The notes: a model not told the origin generated them from the sequence alone. 64,000 nt of DNA from Rhodococcus sp. P1Y (GCF_003641205.1 NZ_CP032762.1:5414001-5478000); one strand, 5' to 3'; positions 42,864 through 52,923 are shown, numbered from the stretch's first letter. Program-made: numbers and translations.

Positions 42864-43046
42864 TCAGGCTGCACTGAACCCCAAGGTCATGATGAAGACG
42901 GCGACGGACACTGCCACGAGAAGACCCAGCAGCGCCCACATCGGCCTGCCTCGCTCGGCGTTCTCGTCCGGTCTGATTTCGGGCTGCGTCATGGATCCGA
43001 GTTCCGTTCCGTCGAAGGATCCCCCATCAACGGTGATACTAGTCAC
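42864..43046 (-). CDS. 60-residue single-helix membrane protein
   Basis: A polar N-terminus (EIRPDENAERGRP) is followed by one C-terminal membrane helix (MWALLGLLVAVSVAVFIMTLGF). The start may be GTG 43046 or ATG 42990. An inverted repeat GTCACAT-N16-ATGTGAC (43042-43071) overlaps the first start and could be an operator or a hairpin. The function is unknown. Confidence 0.65.
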   Translation of the reverse strand: MTSITVDGGSFDGTELGSMTQPEIRPDENAERGRPMWALLGLLVAVSVAVFIMTLGFSAA

Positions 43047-43080
43047 ATGTTACTGAAGTGACGGATGTGACACGCAACAA

Positions 43081-43704
43081 CTATCTCTTCGATGCGTCGC
43101 CAAAGTACGCGTTCGACTCCTTGCGATGCATCAAATAGACAGCACCAGCTGCTACGACGCCCTGAAGAATGCCTGCGACGCTCATGACGATCTGCACCGC
43201 GCCACCGTCGACGCCGAAGCCGAACAGCTGGGGCAGGGCCAGGACCACGGTGACCGTTCCGATCATCGTCAGCACAGCGCGCGCCCACACCTTGCCCATT
43301 CGCATCTTCTTGACCCAGTAGACGAACAACGCAGCGAAACCGATACCGATAAGTGCCATCACAACGAGGGCGGCCGTCAGATAACCCTGCGCCGAGTCGA
43401 CCGTGAGCGGAAGGGTCGGGTCCTGCGCTTTCACGTCGTCGACCAACTGTTGCGCAAACACCTCGCGTTCGCCGTTGACGACGATCAACGTCAACAACAA
43501 CGACAGAAGGCCAAGCCCAGCAACGACCCACCACAGGTGCCGCGCAGTCTCGATGTCCACCGGAGCCGGACGCTCGACCGGCGCGCGGGGCGGTGGCCCC
43601 GGGGGCGGGAATTCGACGCTCGTCGGTCCGTGTTCGGCCTCCCAGCGCTGCCAATCCGGTTGCGGCGGCTGTTGCTCGTTCTCCGGGTTCCAGTTGTTGC
43701 TCAC
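43081..43704 (-). CDS. Proline-rich N-terminus, four-helix membrane protein
   Basis: 207 residues from GTG 43704, overlapping the hemB stop by 3 nt. The first 50 residues are Pro/Glu-rich ([15 protein letters not shown] and [18 protein letters not shown]). Four membrane helices follow (about 58-78, 108-130, 137-157 and 165-187). Similar membrane proteins sit directly after hemB in mycobacteria (Rv0513 by position). The coupling suggests co-expression with the haem genes; the role is unknown. Confidence 0.82.
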   Translation of the reverse strand: MSNNWNPENEQQPPQPDWQRWEAEHGPTSVEFPPPGPPPRAPVERPAPVDIETARHLWWVVAGLGLLSLLLTLIVVNGEREVFAQQLVDDVKAQDPTLPLTVDSAQGYLTAALVVMALIGIGFAALFVYWVKKMRMGKVWARAVLTMIGTVTVVLALPQLFGFGVDGGAVQIVMSVAGILQGVVAAGAVYLMHRKESNAYFGDASKR

Positions 43705-44675
43705 AGCCAGCTCGCCGCCTCGGTCGCCCAATAGGTGAGCACGACGTCCGCGCCCGCGCGCCTGATACACGTCAGGGATTCGAGCACCGCAGCATCACGA
43801 TCGATCCACCCGTTCTGCGCGGCCGCGGTGATCATCGAGTACTCGCCCGAGATCTGGTACGCAGCAACGGGAACGGGCGAAATGTTCGCGACGTCCCGCA
43901 GAATGTCGAGATAGCTCATCGCCGGCTTGACCATCACCATGTCTGCGCCTTCGGCGAGATCGAGCTCCACCTCGTGCACAGCTTCACGCCTGTTGGCCGA
44001 ATCCTGTTGATACGTACGCCGATCGCCTTTCAAGGACGAACCGACGGCCTCACGGAACGGGCCGTAGAACGCCGACGCGTACTTCGCCGAGTAAGCCAAT
44101 TGACCGACCTCGGTGTGCCCGGCCGCGTCGAGTCCGTCGCGAATCGCGGCGACCTGCCCATCCATCATTCCGCTCGGGCCGAGAAGATGTGCACCTGCAT
44201 CCGCTTGCGAGACAGCCATATCCACGTAGCGGGCCAGGGTTGCGTCGTTGTCCACGACCCCATCCGGCGTCAGCACTCCGCAGTGGCCGTGGTCGGTGAA
44301 CTCGTCGAGACACGTGTCGGCCATGATCACCGTCGAGTCACCGAGGTCGGCCTTCAAACGAGCAAGACCTCTGTTGAGAATGCCGTGGGGGTCGCTGCCG
44401 CCCGTGCCGTCGGCATCCTTGTCCTCGGGCCGGGGGACGCCGAACAGCATGACGCCGCCGACCCCAGCAGCAACAGCTTCCTCGGCAGCCCTGCTCAACG
44501 AATCGAGCGTGTGCTGGAAGACACCCGGCATCGACGAAATCTCACGAGCCTCGGAGATTCCGTCGGCGACGAACATCGGCAACACCAGATGCCGTGGCTG
44601 CAACGAAGTTTCGGCGACCAACCGCCTGAGCGCCGGGGTTCGCCTCAGCCTGCGAGGGCGGTCCACTGGAAACAT
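43701..44675 (-). CDS. hemB: Porphobilinogen synthase (5-aminolevulinate dehydratase)
   Basis: 324 residues. It condenses two 5-aminolevulinate to porphobilinogen. The two Schiff-base lysines lie in [18 protein letters not shown] and [17 protein letters not shown], and the N-terminus [18 protein letters not shown] is family-typical. The metal-site segment [16 protein letters not shown] carries Cys and Asp residues, a mixed zinc/magnesium type. It follows hemD by 6 nt at the end of the rex-hem operon. Confidence 0.96.
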   Translation of the reverse strand: MFPVDRPRRLRRTPALRRLVAETSLQPRHLVLPMFVADGISEAREISSMPGVFQHTLDSLSRAAEEAVAAGVGGVMLFGVPRPEDKDADGTGGSDPHGILNRGLARLKADLGDSTVIMADTCLDEFTDHGHCGVLTPDGVVDNDATLARYVDMAVSQADAGAHLLGPSGMMDGQVAAIRDGLDAAGHTEVGQLAYSAKYASAFYGPFREAVGSSLKGDRRTYQQDSANRREAVHEVELDLAEGADMVMVKPAMSYLDILRDVANISPVPVAAYQISGEYSMITAAAQNGWIDRDAAVLESLTCIRRAGADVVLTYWATEAASWL

Positions 44676-44681
44676 CGTTCG

Positions 44682-46244
44682 TCAGCGCCTACGCGACTTC
44701 TTGCGCGGAGGCGGCAGTGCACCTTCGGCGCGCAGTCGGGCAGCGTGCTCGGCGAGCGCTTCGATGAGAGGTCCCACCTGCGCCGTCTCGGGCTGCACGT
44801 CGACGCGCAGTCCGAACTCGACAGCCGTCTCGGCCGTCTTCGGTCCGATGCACGCGACCAAGGTGCGGGCGTGGGGCTTGCCTGCGATACCGACGAGATT
44901 GCGGACGGTCGAACTCGACGTGAAGCACACCGCGTCGAAGCCGCCGGTCTTGATCATCTCGCGGGTCTCGGCGGGTGGCGGCGCGGCGCGAACCGTGCGG
45001 TACGCCGTGACATCGTCGATCTCCCATCCCCGTTCGCGAAGACCTTCGGCCAACGTTTCGGTCGCGATATCGGCGCGCGGCAACAGAACTCGATTGACCG
45101 GGTCGAACACCTCGTCGTACGGCGGGAAGTCCTCGAGGAGCCCGAGGGAGGACTGATCGCCCGACGGAAGCAGTTCGGGGTTGATGCCGAACGAGCGCAC
45201 CTTCTCGGCCGTCGCTTCGCCGACACAGGCGATCTTGACACCGGAGAACGCGCGGGCGTCGAGACCGAACTCTTCGAACTTCTCCCACACGGCCCGGACC
45301 GCATTGGTGGAGGTGAAGACGACCCACTGGTAACGACCGTCGACGAGGCCCTTGACGGACCGTTCCATCTGCGCGGGACTACGAGGAGGCTCGACGGCAA
45401 TGGTCGGAACCTCGATCGGGATCGCACCGTGTGTGACGAGCCGATCGCTCATCTCACCGGCCTGATCCTTCGTGCGGGGCACGAGCACGGTCCAGCCGTA
45501 CAGCGCGCGCGATTCCCACCAGGACATCTTGTTTCGGCCGGTGACGACCTTGCCGACGGTGACGACGAGGGAGCCGACGAGCTCGCTACCCGCGTCGTTC
45601 AGCGTCGCGAGCGTCGCCTCGACGGTGCGCTGCTGACGAGTGGTGCCGCGAACGGTGATCGCGGCAGGCGTCTGAGGCGCCAGGCCGTGTTCGACGAGCG
45701 CACTGGCGGTCTCGGCGAGGTGGCCCGAGGTGGCATGCAGCACGAGCGGCCCAGGGGCTGCGGCGAGCGCGGCCCAGTCGACTTCACCGCGGACGTCCGC
45801 TTCGGTGTGGCCGGAGCCGAGTGCCATACCGGCGTAGCTGGGTACCGCCGAGCCGGACGGCAAGCCGGGAAGGACCTCGAACTGCACGTGTGTGCGAGCG
45901 ACGGCACTGACCTCGGCGATGACGGAATCGGCCGTCAACGGATCGCCCGAGACGAGGCGGACGACGTCGTGACCGTTCTTCGCCTCCGCGAGCAGAGTCT
46001 TGGCGACCTCGGCGGGCTCACCGAGAGCGGGACGGACGTCGACGCCGTTCTCTCCGGTCTCCGCGTCACGAGGCAAATCGGCGCCGACGAGCGCGACGAC
46101 GCCCTTGTCGACGTCGGGGTCGGTGAAGGCGAGCTCGGCTGCGCCGAGAACCTCGCGTGCTCGGACGGTGAGCAGAGCCGGGTCACCCGGCCCTGACCCC
46201 ACGAACAGGATTCGCCCGTTGGCGTTCTTGCGGACTGGGCTCAT
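44682..46244 (-). CDS. hemD: Fused uroporphyrinogen-III methyltransferase/synthase (CobA-HemD)
   Basis: 520 residues, two enzymes in one chain. Residues about 8-250 are an SUMT-type methyltransferase (ILFVGSGPGDPALLTVRA, LVSGDPL, PGLPSGSAVPSYAGM). Residues about 260-510 are HemD, which closes and inverts ring D to give uroporphyrinogen III. The fusion serves both haem and sirohaem/corrinoid branches, as in other actinobacteria. The ATG overlaps the stop of a small upstream ORF by 4 nt. The C-terminus is basic (PPPRKKSRRR). Confidence 0.94.
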   Translation of the reverse strand: MSPVRKNANGRILFVGSGPGDPALLTVRAREVLGAAELAFTDPDVDKGVVALVGADLPRDAETGENGVDVRPALGEPAEVAKTLLAEAKNGHDVVRLVSGDPLTADSVIAEVSAVARTHVQFEVLPGLPSGSAVPSYAGMALGSGHTEADVRGEVDWAALAAAPGPLVLHATSGHLAETASALVEHGLAPQTPAAITVRGTTRQQRTVEATLATLNDAGSELVGSLVVTVGKVVTGRNKMSWWESRALYGWTVLVPRTKDQAGEMSDRLVTHGAIPIEVPTIAVEPPRSPAQMERSVKGLVDGRYQWVVFTSTNAVRAVWEKFEEFGLDARAFSGVKIACVGEATAEKVRSFGINPELLPSGDQSSLGLLEDFPPYDEVFDPVNRVLLPRADIATETLAEGLRERGWEIDDVTAYRTVRAAPPPAETREMIKTGGFDAVCFTSSSTVRNLVGIAGKPHARTLVACIGPKTAETAVEFGLRVDVQPETAQVGPLIEALAEHAARLRAEGALPPPRKKSRRR

Positions 46245-46411
46245 CGGTTGTTCTCCAGTGCTTTCTTGTATGGGTAATGCAGTTCGATCGGGGTTGCCGG
46301 GCCCCGTTTCGGTATCAGCCGGGCGGTCGCGATGGCGCCGCCGCGGACAATGGGCCTCGGGGCCGTGCGTTTGGCGCGTCCGCGGGTCGGTGCAGTGATC
46401 GACCTAGACAT
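46241..46411 (-). CDS. 56-residue basic ORF coupled between hemC and hemD
   Basis: ATG 46411, preceded by GGGGGAG, to TGA 46241-46243. The product is strongly basic: [19 protein letters not shown] at the start and [18 protein letters not shown] at the end, with no membrane segment. Its start overlaps the hemC stop by a few nt and its stop overlaps the hemD ATG (ATGA). The ribosome binding site, both overlaps and high-GC third positions argue that it is translated. It may act as a coupling leader for hemD or be a small protein in its own right. Confidence 0.7.
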   Translation of the reverse strand: MSRSITAPTRGRAKRTAPRPIVRGGAIATARLIPKRGPATPIELHYPYKKALENNR

Positions 46412-47390
46412 GGGTTGCTCCCCCGGTGTGTGCTGGTACGGCTGGTTCGGTGACAGCCACGAGATCTCGCGCTCCCAGATCGAGCAGTTCCCGAGCGAGG
46501 TCGCGGCCGAGTTCCTCGGCGCCTGCGATCGATCCGACGATCGATGCTCTGATGCTGTCGCTTCCGTCGATCGCCGCGACGCATCCGCGCAGCGAGATCT
46601 CGTCGAAGATCCGTCCGTCCTCGTCGATCGATTCGACAACCTCGGCGACGGCTCCGACCGGAGCCGTGCACCCTGCTTCGAGCTCGGCGAGCAGTCCGCG
46701 CTCGGCTGCGACGGCTGCGCGCGAGTTGGCGTCGTCGAGTGTGCGAACCACCTCGACGAGATCGGTGTCGGCGGTTCGGCATTCGACCGCGAGGGCGCCC
46801 TGCGCAGGTGCAGGCAGCATCTGAACCGGGTCGAGGGATTCGGTGACGACCTCGAGTCTGTCGATTCGAGCGAGCCCGGCCCGCGCCACCACGACGGCAT
46901 CGAGCTCGCCGGAGGCGACCTTGCCGATTCGGGTGTCGAGGTTGCCGCGCAGGGGCACGACGTTCAGTCCCTGGCCGAGAGCGCGTAGCTGCGCGACGCG
47001 GCGAGGCGCGGACGTGCCGATCTTCGCTCCCGCCGGGAGTTCACCGAGAACCAGACCGTCACGCGCGACGAGCGCGTCACGCGGGTCTTCGCGCTCGGGG
47101 ACAGCGGCGATGACGAATCGCTCGTCCGGAGCCGTCGGCAGATCCTTGTACGAGTGCACCGCGATGTCGACCTTGCCGTCGGTGAGGGCCTCACGCAGGG
47201 CTGCGGTGAATACGCCGACGCCGATCGTCTGCACTGGGGCAGCCGACAGGTCGCCCGCGGTCTTGACGATGACGAGTTCGGCATTCAGTCCTGCTGCTAT
47301 GAGCCCCTGACGAACCGTCTCCGCCTGCGTCGTGGCCAACAACGAACCGCGTGTTCCGATCCGAATTACCCGGGCGCCGATCTCGCTCAC
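46404..47390 (-). CDS. hemC: Hydroxymethylbilane synthase (porphobilinogen deaminase)
   Basis: 328 residues. It links four porphobilinogens to hydroxymethylbilane. The dipyrromethane cofactor attaches to Cys241 ([11 protein letters not shown]); the catalytic Asp83 is in HSYKDLPT and the Arg-rich substrate loops include [14 protein letters not shown] and GNLDTRIGK. It overlaps hemA by 4 nt upstream and the small basic ORF downstream. Confidence 0.96.
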   Translation of the reverse strand: MSEIGARVIRIGTRGSLLATTQAETVRQGLIAAGLNAELVIVKTAGDLSAAPVQTIGVGVFTAALREALTDGKVDIAVHSYKDLPTAPDERFVIAAVPEREDPRDALVARDGLVLGELPAGAKIGTSAPRRVAQLRALGQGLNVVPLRGNLDTRIGKVASGELDAVVVARAGLARIDRLEVVTESLDPVQMLPAPAQGALAVECRTADTDLVEVVRTLDDANSRAAVAAERGLLAELEAGCTAPVGAVAEVVESIDEDGRIFDEISLRGCVAAIDGSDSIRASIVGSIAGAEELGRDLARELLDLGARDLVAVTEPAVPAHTGGATHV

Positions 47391-48769
47391 TCCGGCTGTC
47401 CCTTCTGGACATCGGTTCGGCTGGCTGTGAAGTCGTCCACGAGTTCCATTCCGTTGATCTCGACAGGGCTGGCGACAGCCTCGACGGCACCGGGGCTCAG
47501 CTCGAAGAGCTCGCGCAATGCCGCCGCGTAGGAGTCGCCACCCGGGGTGGTGGCCAGTTGCTTGACCCGCACGGTCGGCGAGTGAAGAAGTTTGTCGACG
47601 ACGCGTCGCACGGTCCGTGCCACCTCGTCGCGCTGCGGTGAATCCAACCCGGGCAACCGCGACTCGAGCCGCATCAATTCGCCCTCGACCACCTCGGCAG
47701 CACGCTGGCGCAGGGCGGTCACCGTCGGGGTTACCTCCGCGAGACGCTGCCCCGCCAAATACCCGGACAACTCGGAGGAGACGATTTCTCGGGCCGCCGA
47801 CGCGTCTGAGGACGCCGCCCCCGCGGCGGGATCACGCTGAAGCGACTCCATGTCGAAGACCTCGACACCGGGCAGACCTGCAACGGCCGGGTCGACGTCG
47901 CGAGGGAGGCCGAGGTCGCAGATGGCCAGCGCTCGCCCGGCTTCGCGCTGTGCAAGCGCGAGATGAGCATCGGCGAGCGAGACGACTGCGCCCACGGCGC
48001 CGGTACAGGTGACGAGTACGTCGGCGTCCGACAGAGCCGAAGCGATGTCTTCCAGATCCACCGACGAGGCGTCGACACCGGCCGAGGAGGCCGTTTCGGC
48101 CAGATGGACGGCGCGCTCACGCGTGCGGTTGACGACGATCAAACGCTGGATGCCCGCGCGGCCGAGGTGCGCGACCGACAGCCCGCCCATCGCGCCTGCA
48201 CCGAGGACGACTGCGGTGCGCCCGGCAAGGCTGCCGCCGAACAGGTCCGCAGCACGGTCGAGCGCCACCGAGACGACCGATGCGCCGGCCGAGTCGATGC
48301 CTGTTTCGGAGTGCACACGCTTGCCGACGCGGAGCGCCTGCTGTGCCAGTTCGTGCAGTACTCGTCCCGACGCCTGCTGCCCGTCGGACGCCGCGTAGGC
48401 GGCGCGAATCTGACCGAGGATCTGCTGCTCACCGATGACCATGGAGTCCAGGCCGCTCGCGACGGCGAACAGGTGCTCGACGGCAGCTTCGCTGTATCGC
48501 ACGTACGCGTGCTTGGTGAGGTCCGGCACCGCGAGACCCGAATGTTCGGCAAGAATCTCGCCGACCGAGGCGAGAGCGCCGTGGAAGGCGTCGACCACCG
48601 CGTAGACCTCGACGCGGTTGCACGTCGACACGACCATGACCTCGGAGATATTTCCGCTGGCCATGAGCTTGTCCGTCAGCTTCGGCCGGTCGGTGTCCGT
48701 GATCGCGACACGTTCGAGGACTGCGACGGGAGCGCTGCGGTGCGAAATCCCGACGAGAAGGACACTCAC
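47387..48769 (-). CDS. hemA: Glutamyl-tRNA reductase
   Basis: 460 residues. It reduces glutamyl-tRNA(Glu) to glutamate-1-semialdehyde with NADPH, the first step of the C5 route. The catalytic Cys50 is in [11 protein letters not shown] and the NADPH Rossmann motif is [14 protein letters not shown] near 195. The C-terminal dimerisation helices are complete. It overlaps rex and hemC by 4 nt each. Confidence 0.96.
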   Translation of the reverse strand: MSVLLVGISHRSAPVAVLERVAITDTDRPKLTDKLMASGNISEVMVVSTCNRVEVYAVVDAFHGALASVGEILAEHSGLAVPDLTKHAYVRYSEAAVEHLFAVASGLDSMVIGEQQILGQIRAAYAASDGQQASGRVLHELAQQALRVGKRVHSETGIDSAGASVVSVALDRAADLFGGSLAGRTAVVLGAGAMGGLSVAHLGRAGIQRLIVVNRTRERAVHLAETASSAGVDASSVDLEDIASALSDADVLVTCTGAVGAVVSLADAHLALAQREAGRALAICDLGLPRDVDPAVAGLPGVEVFDMESLQRDPAAGAASSDASAAREIVSSELSGYLAGQRLAEVTPTVTALRQRAAEVVEGELMRLESRLPGLDSPQRDEVARTVRRVVDKLLHSPTVRVKQLATTPGGDSYAAALRELFELSPGAVEAVASPVEINGMELVDDFTASRTDVQKGQPE

Positions 48770-49617
48770 GGTGCAATCACCGATCCATTCTTTAGAGAGG
48801 TACTGCCGATGGAGCTACTTGCTGCAGGGGTGCCGGGTATCGAACCCGGGCTCACGCGCGGACCACGGCTTCTACCGAGTCGAGGCGCAGGAGACAACGC
48901 AGGCGCACCGTGCGCGGCCTCGTTACGAGAGGAATTGAACGAGAGCACCTGCATCTCGACCGCGAGGTCGACCCGTCGGACCTCGACCCGATCCGGAACG
49001 TCGAGCGTTACGGGAGAAAAACTGAGGATGCATTCGACGCCGCCGGCCACGAAGGCCGAGGCGACGGTTTGCGCGGAATCGTCAGGAGTGGCGATGACGC
49101 CGATCGTCGCTTCGAGTTCGCGGCACGCGTCCTCGAGCGAATCGACGTGTTGCACGCGCAGACCGTCGATGTCGAGGCCGACGCGCTCCGGATTGCGGTC
49201 GAAGAGACCGACCATGGAGAAACCGCGTCGCCCGAATCCGCCGTACCTGGCCAACGCTTCACCGAGATTTCCGACTCCGACGAGCACGACCTTGTGTCCG
49301 CGATCGAGGCCGAGGGCGCTTTCGATCCGCGCGCGAAGACGCATGACGTCGTATCCGACTCCGCGCACTCCGTTGGGACCGAGGAACGACAAGTCCTTGC
49401 GCAGTTTGGCCGATCCAACTCCGGCCGCCGTGGCGAGTTCTTCGCTGGAAACAATGAGAACGCCGTCGTCGGCAAGGATTCCGAGGACCCGCAAGTAGGT
49501 GGCCAATCGCGTCACCGTAGCCTGTGGGATAACGCGTTCGGGGCCCACCGTTCGATCGATACGTGGCGACCGGTCGACACCAACCGGCACGGCCGGGCGC
49601 TCTTCGGTCACGTTCAT
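48766..49617 (-). CDS. rex: Redox-sensing transcriptional repressor Rex
   Basis: 283 residues from ATG 49617, which has GAGGAG upstream. An N-terminal winged helix (about 25-100, with [28 protein letters not shown]) is followed by a Rossmann domain with GVGNLG at 114-119. Rex represses when NAD+ is high and releases DNA when NADH rises. It heads the rex-hemA-hemC-hemD-hemB order known from Streptomyces. After [14 protein letters not shown] there is an unusual low-complexity tail of about 52 residues. Confidence 0.94.
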   Translation of the reverse strand: MNVTEERPAVPVGVDRSPRIDRTVGPERVIPQATVTRLATYLRVLGILADDGVLIVSSEELATAAGVGSAKLRKDLSFLGPNGVRGVGYDVMRLRARIESALGLDRGHKVVLVGVGNLGEALARYGGFGRRGFSMVGLFDRNPERVGLDIDGLRVQHVDSLEDACRELEATIGVIATPDDSAQTVASAFVAGGVECILSFSPVTLDVPDRVEVRRVDLAVEMQVLSFNSSRNEAAHGAPALSPAPRLGRSRGPRVSPGSIPGTPAASSSIGSTSLKNGSVIAP

Positions 49618-49648
49618 GGCTCCTCGTCCGATCGGCTTTTGTGGGCCG

Positions 49649-49682
49649 GTCTTCACGCTGATCATGTCTTCACGCTGATCAT
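49649..49682. repeat. Perfect 17-nt tandem duplication in the rex leader
   Basis: GTCTTCACGCTGATCAT occurs twice back to back (49649-49665 and 49666-49682), 32-65 nt upstream of the rex start codon. Confidence 0.9.
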
Positions 49683-49724
49683 GGGCAGGTGATCTGTGGT
49701 TCACGTTCGCACCACGGTAACTGC

Positions 49725-49742
49725 TTGTGAACGAATGAACAA
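49725..49742. promoter_or_regulatory. Rex-box candidate (autoregulation)
   Basis: TTGTGAACGAATGAACAA has a perfect left half TTGTGAA and a 5-of-7 right half compared with the Rex consensus TTGTGAA-N4-TTCACAA. It is about 110 nt upstream of rex. As rex and the hem genes are one operon, it would link haem synthesis to NADH/NAD+. Confidence 0.55.
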
Positions 49743-49801
49743 AGTCGCTGGATCCGTGCTAGAGGGGCCCTCACCTGCAAAGCGAGAGCAAACACACCTT
49801 C

Positions 49802-50074
49802 TTAGGGTGCCCTTCTGGAGGCCAGATCTGCCCGCAATCTGCGCTCGTCGACCTCCCAGTAGCTGTGCTCCTTCCCGTCGATCAGAACGACGGGTACCCG
49901 GTCACCGAACTCGGCACGCAGGTCAGGGGCGGTGCGCGCAGCTTCGTCGACGTCAACCGCCCGCGGTGTCAACCCGAAATCGGCGCACACGGCTTTCAAA
50001 CGCTCGAACTCGACGACGCAGGTGTGACAGCCGGCGCGGGTGAGAAGAACCACCGATGTCTCCGCAGAATTCAT
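49802..50074 (-). CDS. Glutaredoxin-like protein
   Basis: 90 residues, thioredoxin fold with LTRAGCHTC (Cys16, Cys19) and the cis-Pro motif GDRVPVVLIDG. In mycothiol-producing actinobacteria such short proteins may be mycoredoxin-like or alternative disulfide reductases. It sits upstream of rex in the same direction, as at Rv0508 in mycobacteria. Confidence 0.88.
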   Translation of the reverse strand: MNSAETSVVLLTRAGCHTCVVEFERLKAVCADFGLTPRAVDVDEAARTAPDLRAEFGDRVPVVLIDGKEHSYWEVDERRLRADLASRRAP

Positions 50075-50217
50075 AGGTCCACTCTTGCACTCCCCTGCGA
50101 GAGACGAAGGTCACATCCTGTCCGGGCTCGACCCGTGCGTCGGGGCTACGCGGACAGCTCTTCGGTCGGACCTACGGACTAGGGTCTAGGCAGTGCTCGA
50201 ACATGGAGGTGCGCGTG

Positions 50218-51315
50218 ATGAGCAACGGGGGTTCCAAGACGCCTGGGGTCGGCCCTGACGAGACGGGAGCCGACCAATCGGGAGCTGACGGCGCGGTAGC
50301 TGACGCGGCGGGGGCTGACGGCGCGGGGGCTGTCGACCTGCCCGTGCCCGTGGACCTGCCTGTGACCGAGGTACCCGACGAGGACATGGTCGACACCGCA
50401 CATCCGCGCGCGGACAAACGGCGTAAGCGGCGTCTGCGCAATCCGCTCGGCCCTTCGGACGCTCAGGTTCGCGCCAGCGTGGCGGGCGAGGCGAGCGCCG
50501 ACGCAGCCATCGCGTTGCAGACCGAGGGCGGCGGGTCCATTCCCCTCGACCTGACTGCGGCTGCGTTCTTCGACGTCGACAACACCATGGTCCAAGGCGC
50601 CTCGATCATTCATTTCGCCCGCGGTCTCGCCGCTCGCAAGTACTTCACCAGTGGTGATCTTGCCCAATTCGCTTGGCAGCAAGTCAAATTCAGAGTGAGC
50701 GGCAAGGAGAACAGCGAGGACGTCGCGAGCGGCCGCGAGAAAGCTCTGTCGTTCATCAAGGGCAGGCCGACGTCGGAACTTCGGTCGCTCGGCGAGGAGA
50801 TCTACGACGAGCTGATCGCCGACAAGATCTGGCCGGGCACTGCGGCGCTCGCACAGATGCACCTCGATGCAGGTCAGCAGGTGTGGCTGGTGACGGCCAC
50901 CCCGCTCGAGCTCGCGCAGATCATCGCCGAAAGACTCGGCCTGACCGGAGCACTCGGCACCGTCGCCGAAAGCAAGGACGGCATCTTCACCGGCCGACTC
51001 GTCGGCGACATTTTGCACGGACTCGGCAAAGCTCATGCCGTCCGCACCCTCGCTGTTCGCGAAGGACTCAATCTCAAGCGCTGTACTGCGTACTCGGACA
51101 GTCACAACGACGTTCCGATGCTCTCGCTCGTCGGCACCGCCGTGGCGGTCAATCCCGACGCGGATCTGCGGGAACTCGCCAAGAACCGCGGCTGGGAGAT
51201 TCGTGACTTTCGTACCGGCCGCAAAGCGGCCAAGATCGGGGTTCCGACCGCGCTTGCACTGGGTGCGGTCGGCGGGGGCCTCGCCGCCGTCCTGGGTCGA
51301 CGCCGTGCAAGCTGA
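50218..51315 (+). CDS. HAD-IB phosphatase, SerB-like
   Basis: 365 residues from ATG 50218 (GGAGG at 50204-50208). A long N-terminal region rich in Ala/Gly/Asp with short repeats ([18 protein letters not shown]) and a basic stretch ([10 protein letters not shown]) precedes the HAD core: FFDVDNTMV with Asp119 and Asp121, [12 protein letters not shown], and a final [11 protein letters not shown]. It resembles mycobacterial SerB1 (Rv0505c), annotated as phosphoserine phosphatase, though a HAD-IB phospholipid or other phosphatase is possible. A C-terminal Gly/Ala hydrophobic stretch may bind membrane. Confidence 0.88.
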   Translation: MSNGGSKTPGVGPDETGADQSGADGAVADAAGADGAGAVDLPVPVDLPVTEVPDEDMVDTAHPRADKRRKRRLRNPLGPSDAQVRASVAGEASADAAIALQTEGGGSIPLDLTAAAFFDVDNTMVQGASIIHFARGLAARKYFTSGDLAQFAWQQVKFRVSGKENSEDVASGREKALSFIKGRPTSELRSLGEEIYDELIADKIWPGTAALAQMHLDAGQQVWLVTATPLELAQIIAERLGLTGALGTVAESKDGIFTGRLVGDILHGLGKAHAVRTLAVREGLNLKRCTAYSDSHNDVPMLSLVGTAVAVNPDADLRELAKNRGWEIRDFRTGRKAAKIGVPTALALGAVGGGLAAVLGRRRAS

Positions 51316-51345
51316 CTGCCGTGCAAGCTGACTGCCGTGTGAGCT
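51302..51345 (+). repeat. 16-nt tandem duplication across the stop codon
   Basis: GCCGTGCAAGCTGACT occurs at 51302 and 51318 exactly, with a partial third copy at 51334. The TGA stop of the phosphatase gene is in the first copy, and a second TGA follows 16 nt later. Confidence 0.9.
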
Positions 51346-51347
51346 AG

Positions 51348-51854
51348 TTAAAGCGTCAACTGCATCAACGTGAGATCAAGCCACTCGTCGAACTTGATGC
51401 CGACCTCGGGCATCTGCCCCACCGTCACGAAGCCGAACTTCTCGTGGAGAGCGATCGATGTGGTGTTCCTGGATTCGATCACTCCGACGAGGGCATGAAT
51501 CCCTGCCGTCCGTGCCCGCTCGATCAACTCGGTCAACAATGCGGTCGCAATACCCCGCCGGTGAAACTCGTCCGACACGTACACCGAATGTTCGACGGTG
51601 AGGCGGTACCCGCTCTTGGGTCGCCACTGGGCGTACGACGCGTAGCCTGCAACCGAGCCATCGACGACCGCCGTCAGCACCGGATAACCGGCGGTCAATC
51701 GACCGGCGAGCCAGTCCATCCGCTCGTCCAGACCGACCTCGGTCTCGTCCCAGATCGCCGTCGTATTCCTGATCGCATCGTTGTGGATGTCGAGAATCGC
51801 GGGGAGGTCCTCGGTAATGGTGTCTCGAATCAGCACGGTGTCTCGGTCAATCAC
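51348..51854 (-). CDS. GNAT N-acetyltransferase (phosphinothricin acetyltransferase type)
   Basis: 168 residues from GTG 51854. Typical blocks are IRDTITEDLPAILDIHNDAI at the start, GYASYAQWRPKSGYRLTVEHSVYV in the middle, HRRGIATALLTELIERA (acetyl-CoA loop) and ALHEKFGFVTVGQM at the end. This is the Pat/Bar-like branch, which often acetylates amino-acid analogues such as methionine sulfoximine or phosphinothricin. The physiological substrate is unknown. It appears inserted between genes that are adjacent in mycobacteria. Confidence 0.9.
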   Translation of the reverse strand: MIDRDTVLIRDTITEDLPAILDIHNDAIRNTTAIWDETEVGLDERMDWLAGRLTAGYPVLTAVVDGSVAGYASYAQWRPKSGYRLTVEHSVYVSDEFHRRGIATALLTELIERARTAGIHALVGVIESRNTTSIALHEKFGFVTVGQMPEVGIKFDEWLDLTLMQLTL

Positions 51855-51871
51855 AGAGGCGAGGTTACTGC

Positions 51872-52918
51872 CTACCCCAGGAAGACGTTGCGACGCTTGG
51901 CCAGCAGACGGTAGAGAGTGTGCTGAATGGTCTCCCTGACGTGGTCGGTCAGTTCGAACAGCACCATCGGGTCCTCCGAGGCTTGGGCGTCGTACGAATC
52001 GGTGTAGATCGGCTTGCCGAACTCGATGTACCACTTAGACGGCAACGGGATCAGCCCAAGCGGACCGAAATGCGGGAACAACGGGGTCACCGGGAAATAC
52101 GGCATGCCCATCAGTCTGGCCAGCGGAGTGATGTCACCGATCTTCGGATAGATCTCCTCGGATCCGACGATGGAGCACGGGATGATCGGGGCACCCGTTT
52201 TGAGCGCAGCGGACACGAATCCGCCACGACCGAAGCGCTGCAACTTGTACCGCTCGCTGAACGGCTTGCCGATGCCTTTGAACCCTTCGGGGAACACAGC
52301 AGCAACTTCGCCCATCCGCAGCAGACGCTCGGCATCGGGATTGCAGGCAAGTGTGTGACCTGCCTTGCGTGCGATGGTCCCTACGCCCGGCATCTCGAAT
52401 GCCATGTCAGCAGCCAACATTCGCAGTGGCCGATGGGCGGGGTGATGATCGCGCACCGCAACGGAGGTCATCAACGCGTCGACGGGTATGACTCCGGCAT
52501 GGTTGGCCACCACCAGAGCGCCGCCGACGTCGGGGATGTTCTCGATCCCCTTGATCTCCACCCTGAACCACTTGTCGAACAGCGGGCGAAGCAGCGGAAG
52601 CCACAGTGCGTCGGCGAAGTGAGGATCGTAGCCGAACTCGTCGACTGTGTAGTCGCCCGCGAGGCGCCGCCGGACGAATTCGGCAGTCTCGGAGATGGTG
52701 TCGACGAGCTTGTTCGCCGCTGCGTCGATCTGACTCGGTTCCGACACCGCGGGCGGTGTCGGTGTCGTCGGCGGATTGAGCTGGATGGGTGCGCTCGGTT
52801 CGGCGTACGAGGACGGGTGACGGCTGCGACTGTCGTCGGCGCGGCTTCGATCGGAACGAGCGTGCTCGATTCGATCTCGCCCGTGACCACTGCCGTGCAG
52901 CGGGATCACCTTTGCCAC
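51872..52918 (-). CDS. Lysophospholipid (1-acylglycerol-3-phosphate) acyltransferase-like
   Basis: 348 residues from GTG 52918 (AGAGG upstream); GTG 52927 is an alternative. The N-terminal 90 residues are polar and low complexity. A PlsC-type domain follows: VVANHAGVIPVDALM with the HX4D-like catalytic pair, AVFPEGFKGIGK and PIIPCSIVGSEEIYP. It would transfer an acyl chain to a lysophospholipid at the membrane. It is coupled to the upstream epimerase (gap of 5 nt), as for Rv0501-Rv0502. Confidence 0.9.
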   Translation of the reverse strand: MAKVIPLHGSGHGRDRIEHARSDRSRADDSRSRHPSSYAEPSAPIQLNPPTTPTPPAVSEPSQIDAAANKLVDTISETAEFVRRRLAGDYTVDEFGYDPHFADALWLPLLRPLFDKWFRVEIKGIENIPDVGGALVVANHAGVIPVDALMTSVAVRDHHPAHRPLRMLAADMAFEMPGVGTIARKAGHTLACNPDAERLLRMGEVAAVFPEGFKGIGKPFSERYKLQRFGRGGFVSAALKTGAPIIPCSIVGSEEIYPKIGDITPLARLMGMPYFPVTPLFPHFGPLGLIPLPSKWYIEFGKPIYTDSYDAQASEDPMVLFELTDHVRETIQHTLYRLLAKRRNVFLG

Positions 52919-52923
52919 TTCGT

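Noticed and set aside
43593..46196. An 867-codon rightward frame
   Set aside because: It is the antisense shadow of hemB and hemD, with composition typical of GC-rich mirror frames and no recognisable motif.
48825..48910. Possible complete tRNA gene on the minus strand
   Set aside because: Only a T-arm-like stem-loop is present; no matching acceptor 5' strand or anticodon arm could be drawn.
47963..49498. A 511-codon rightward frame
   Set aside because: Antisense shadow of hemA and rex.
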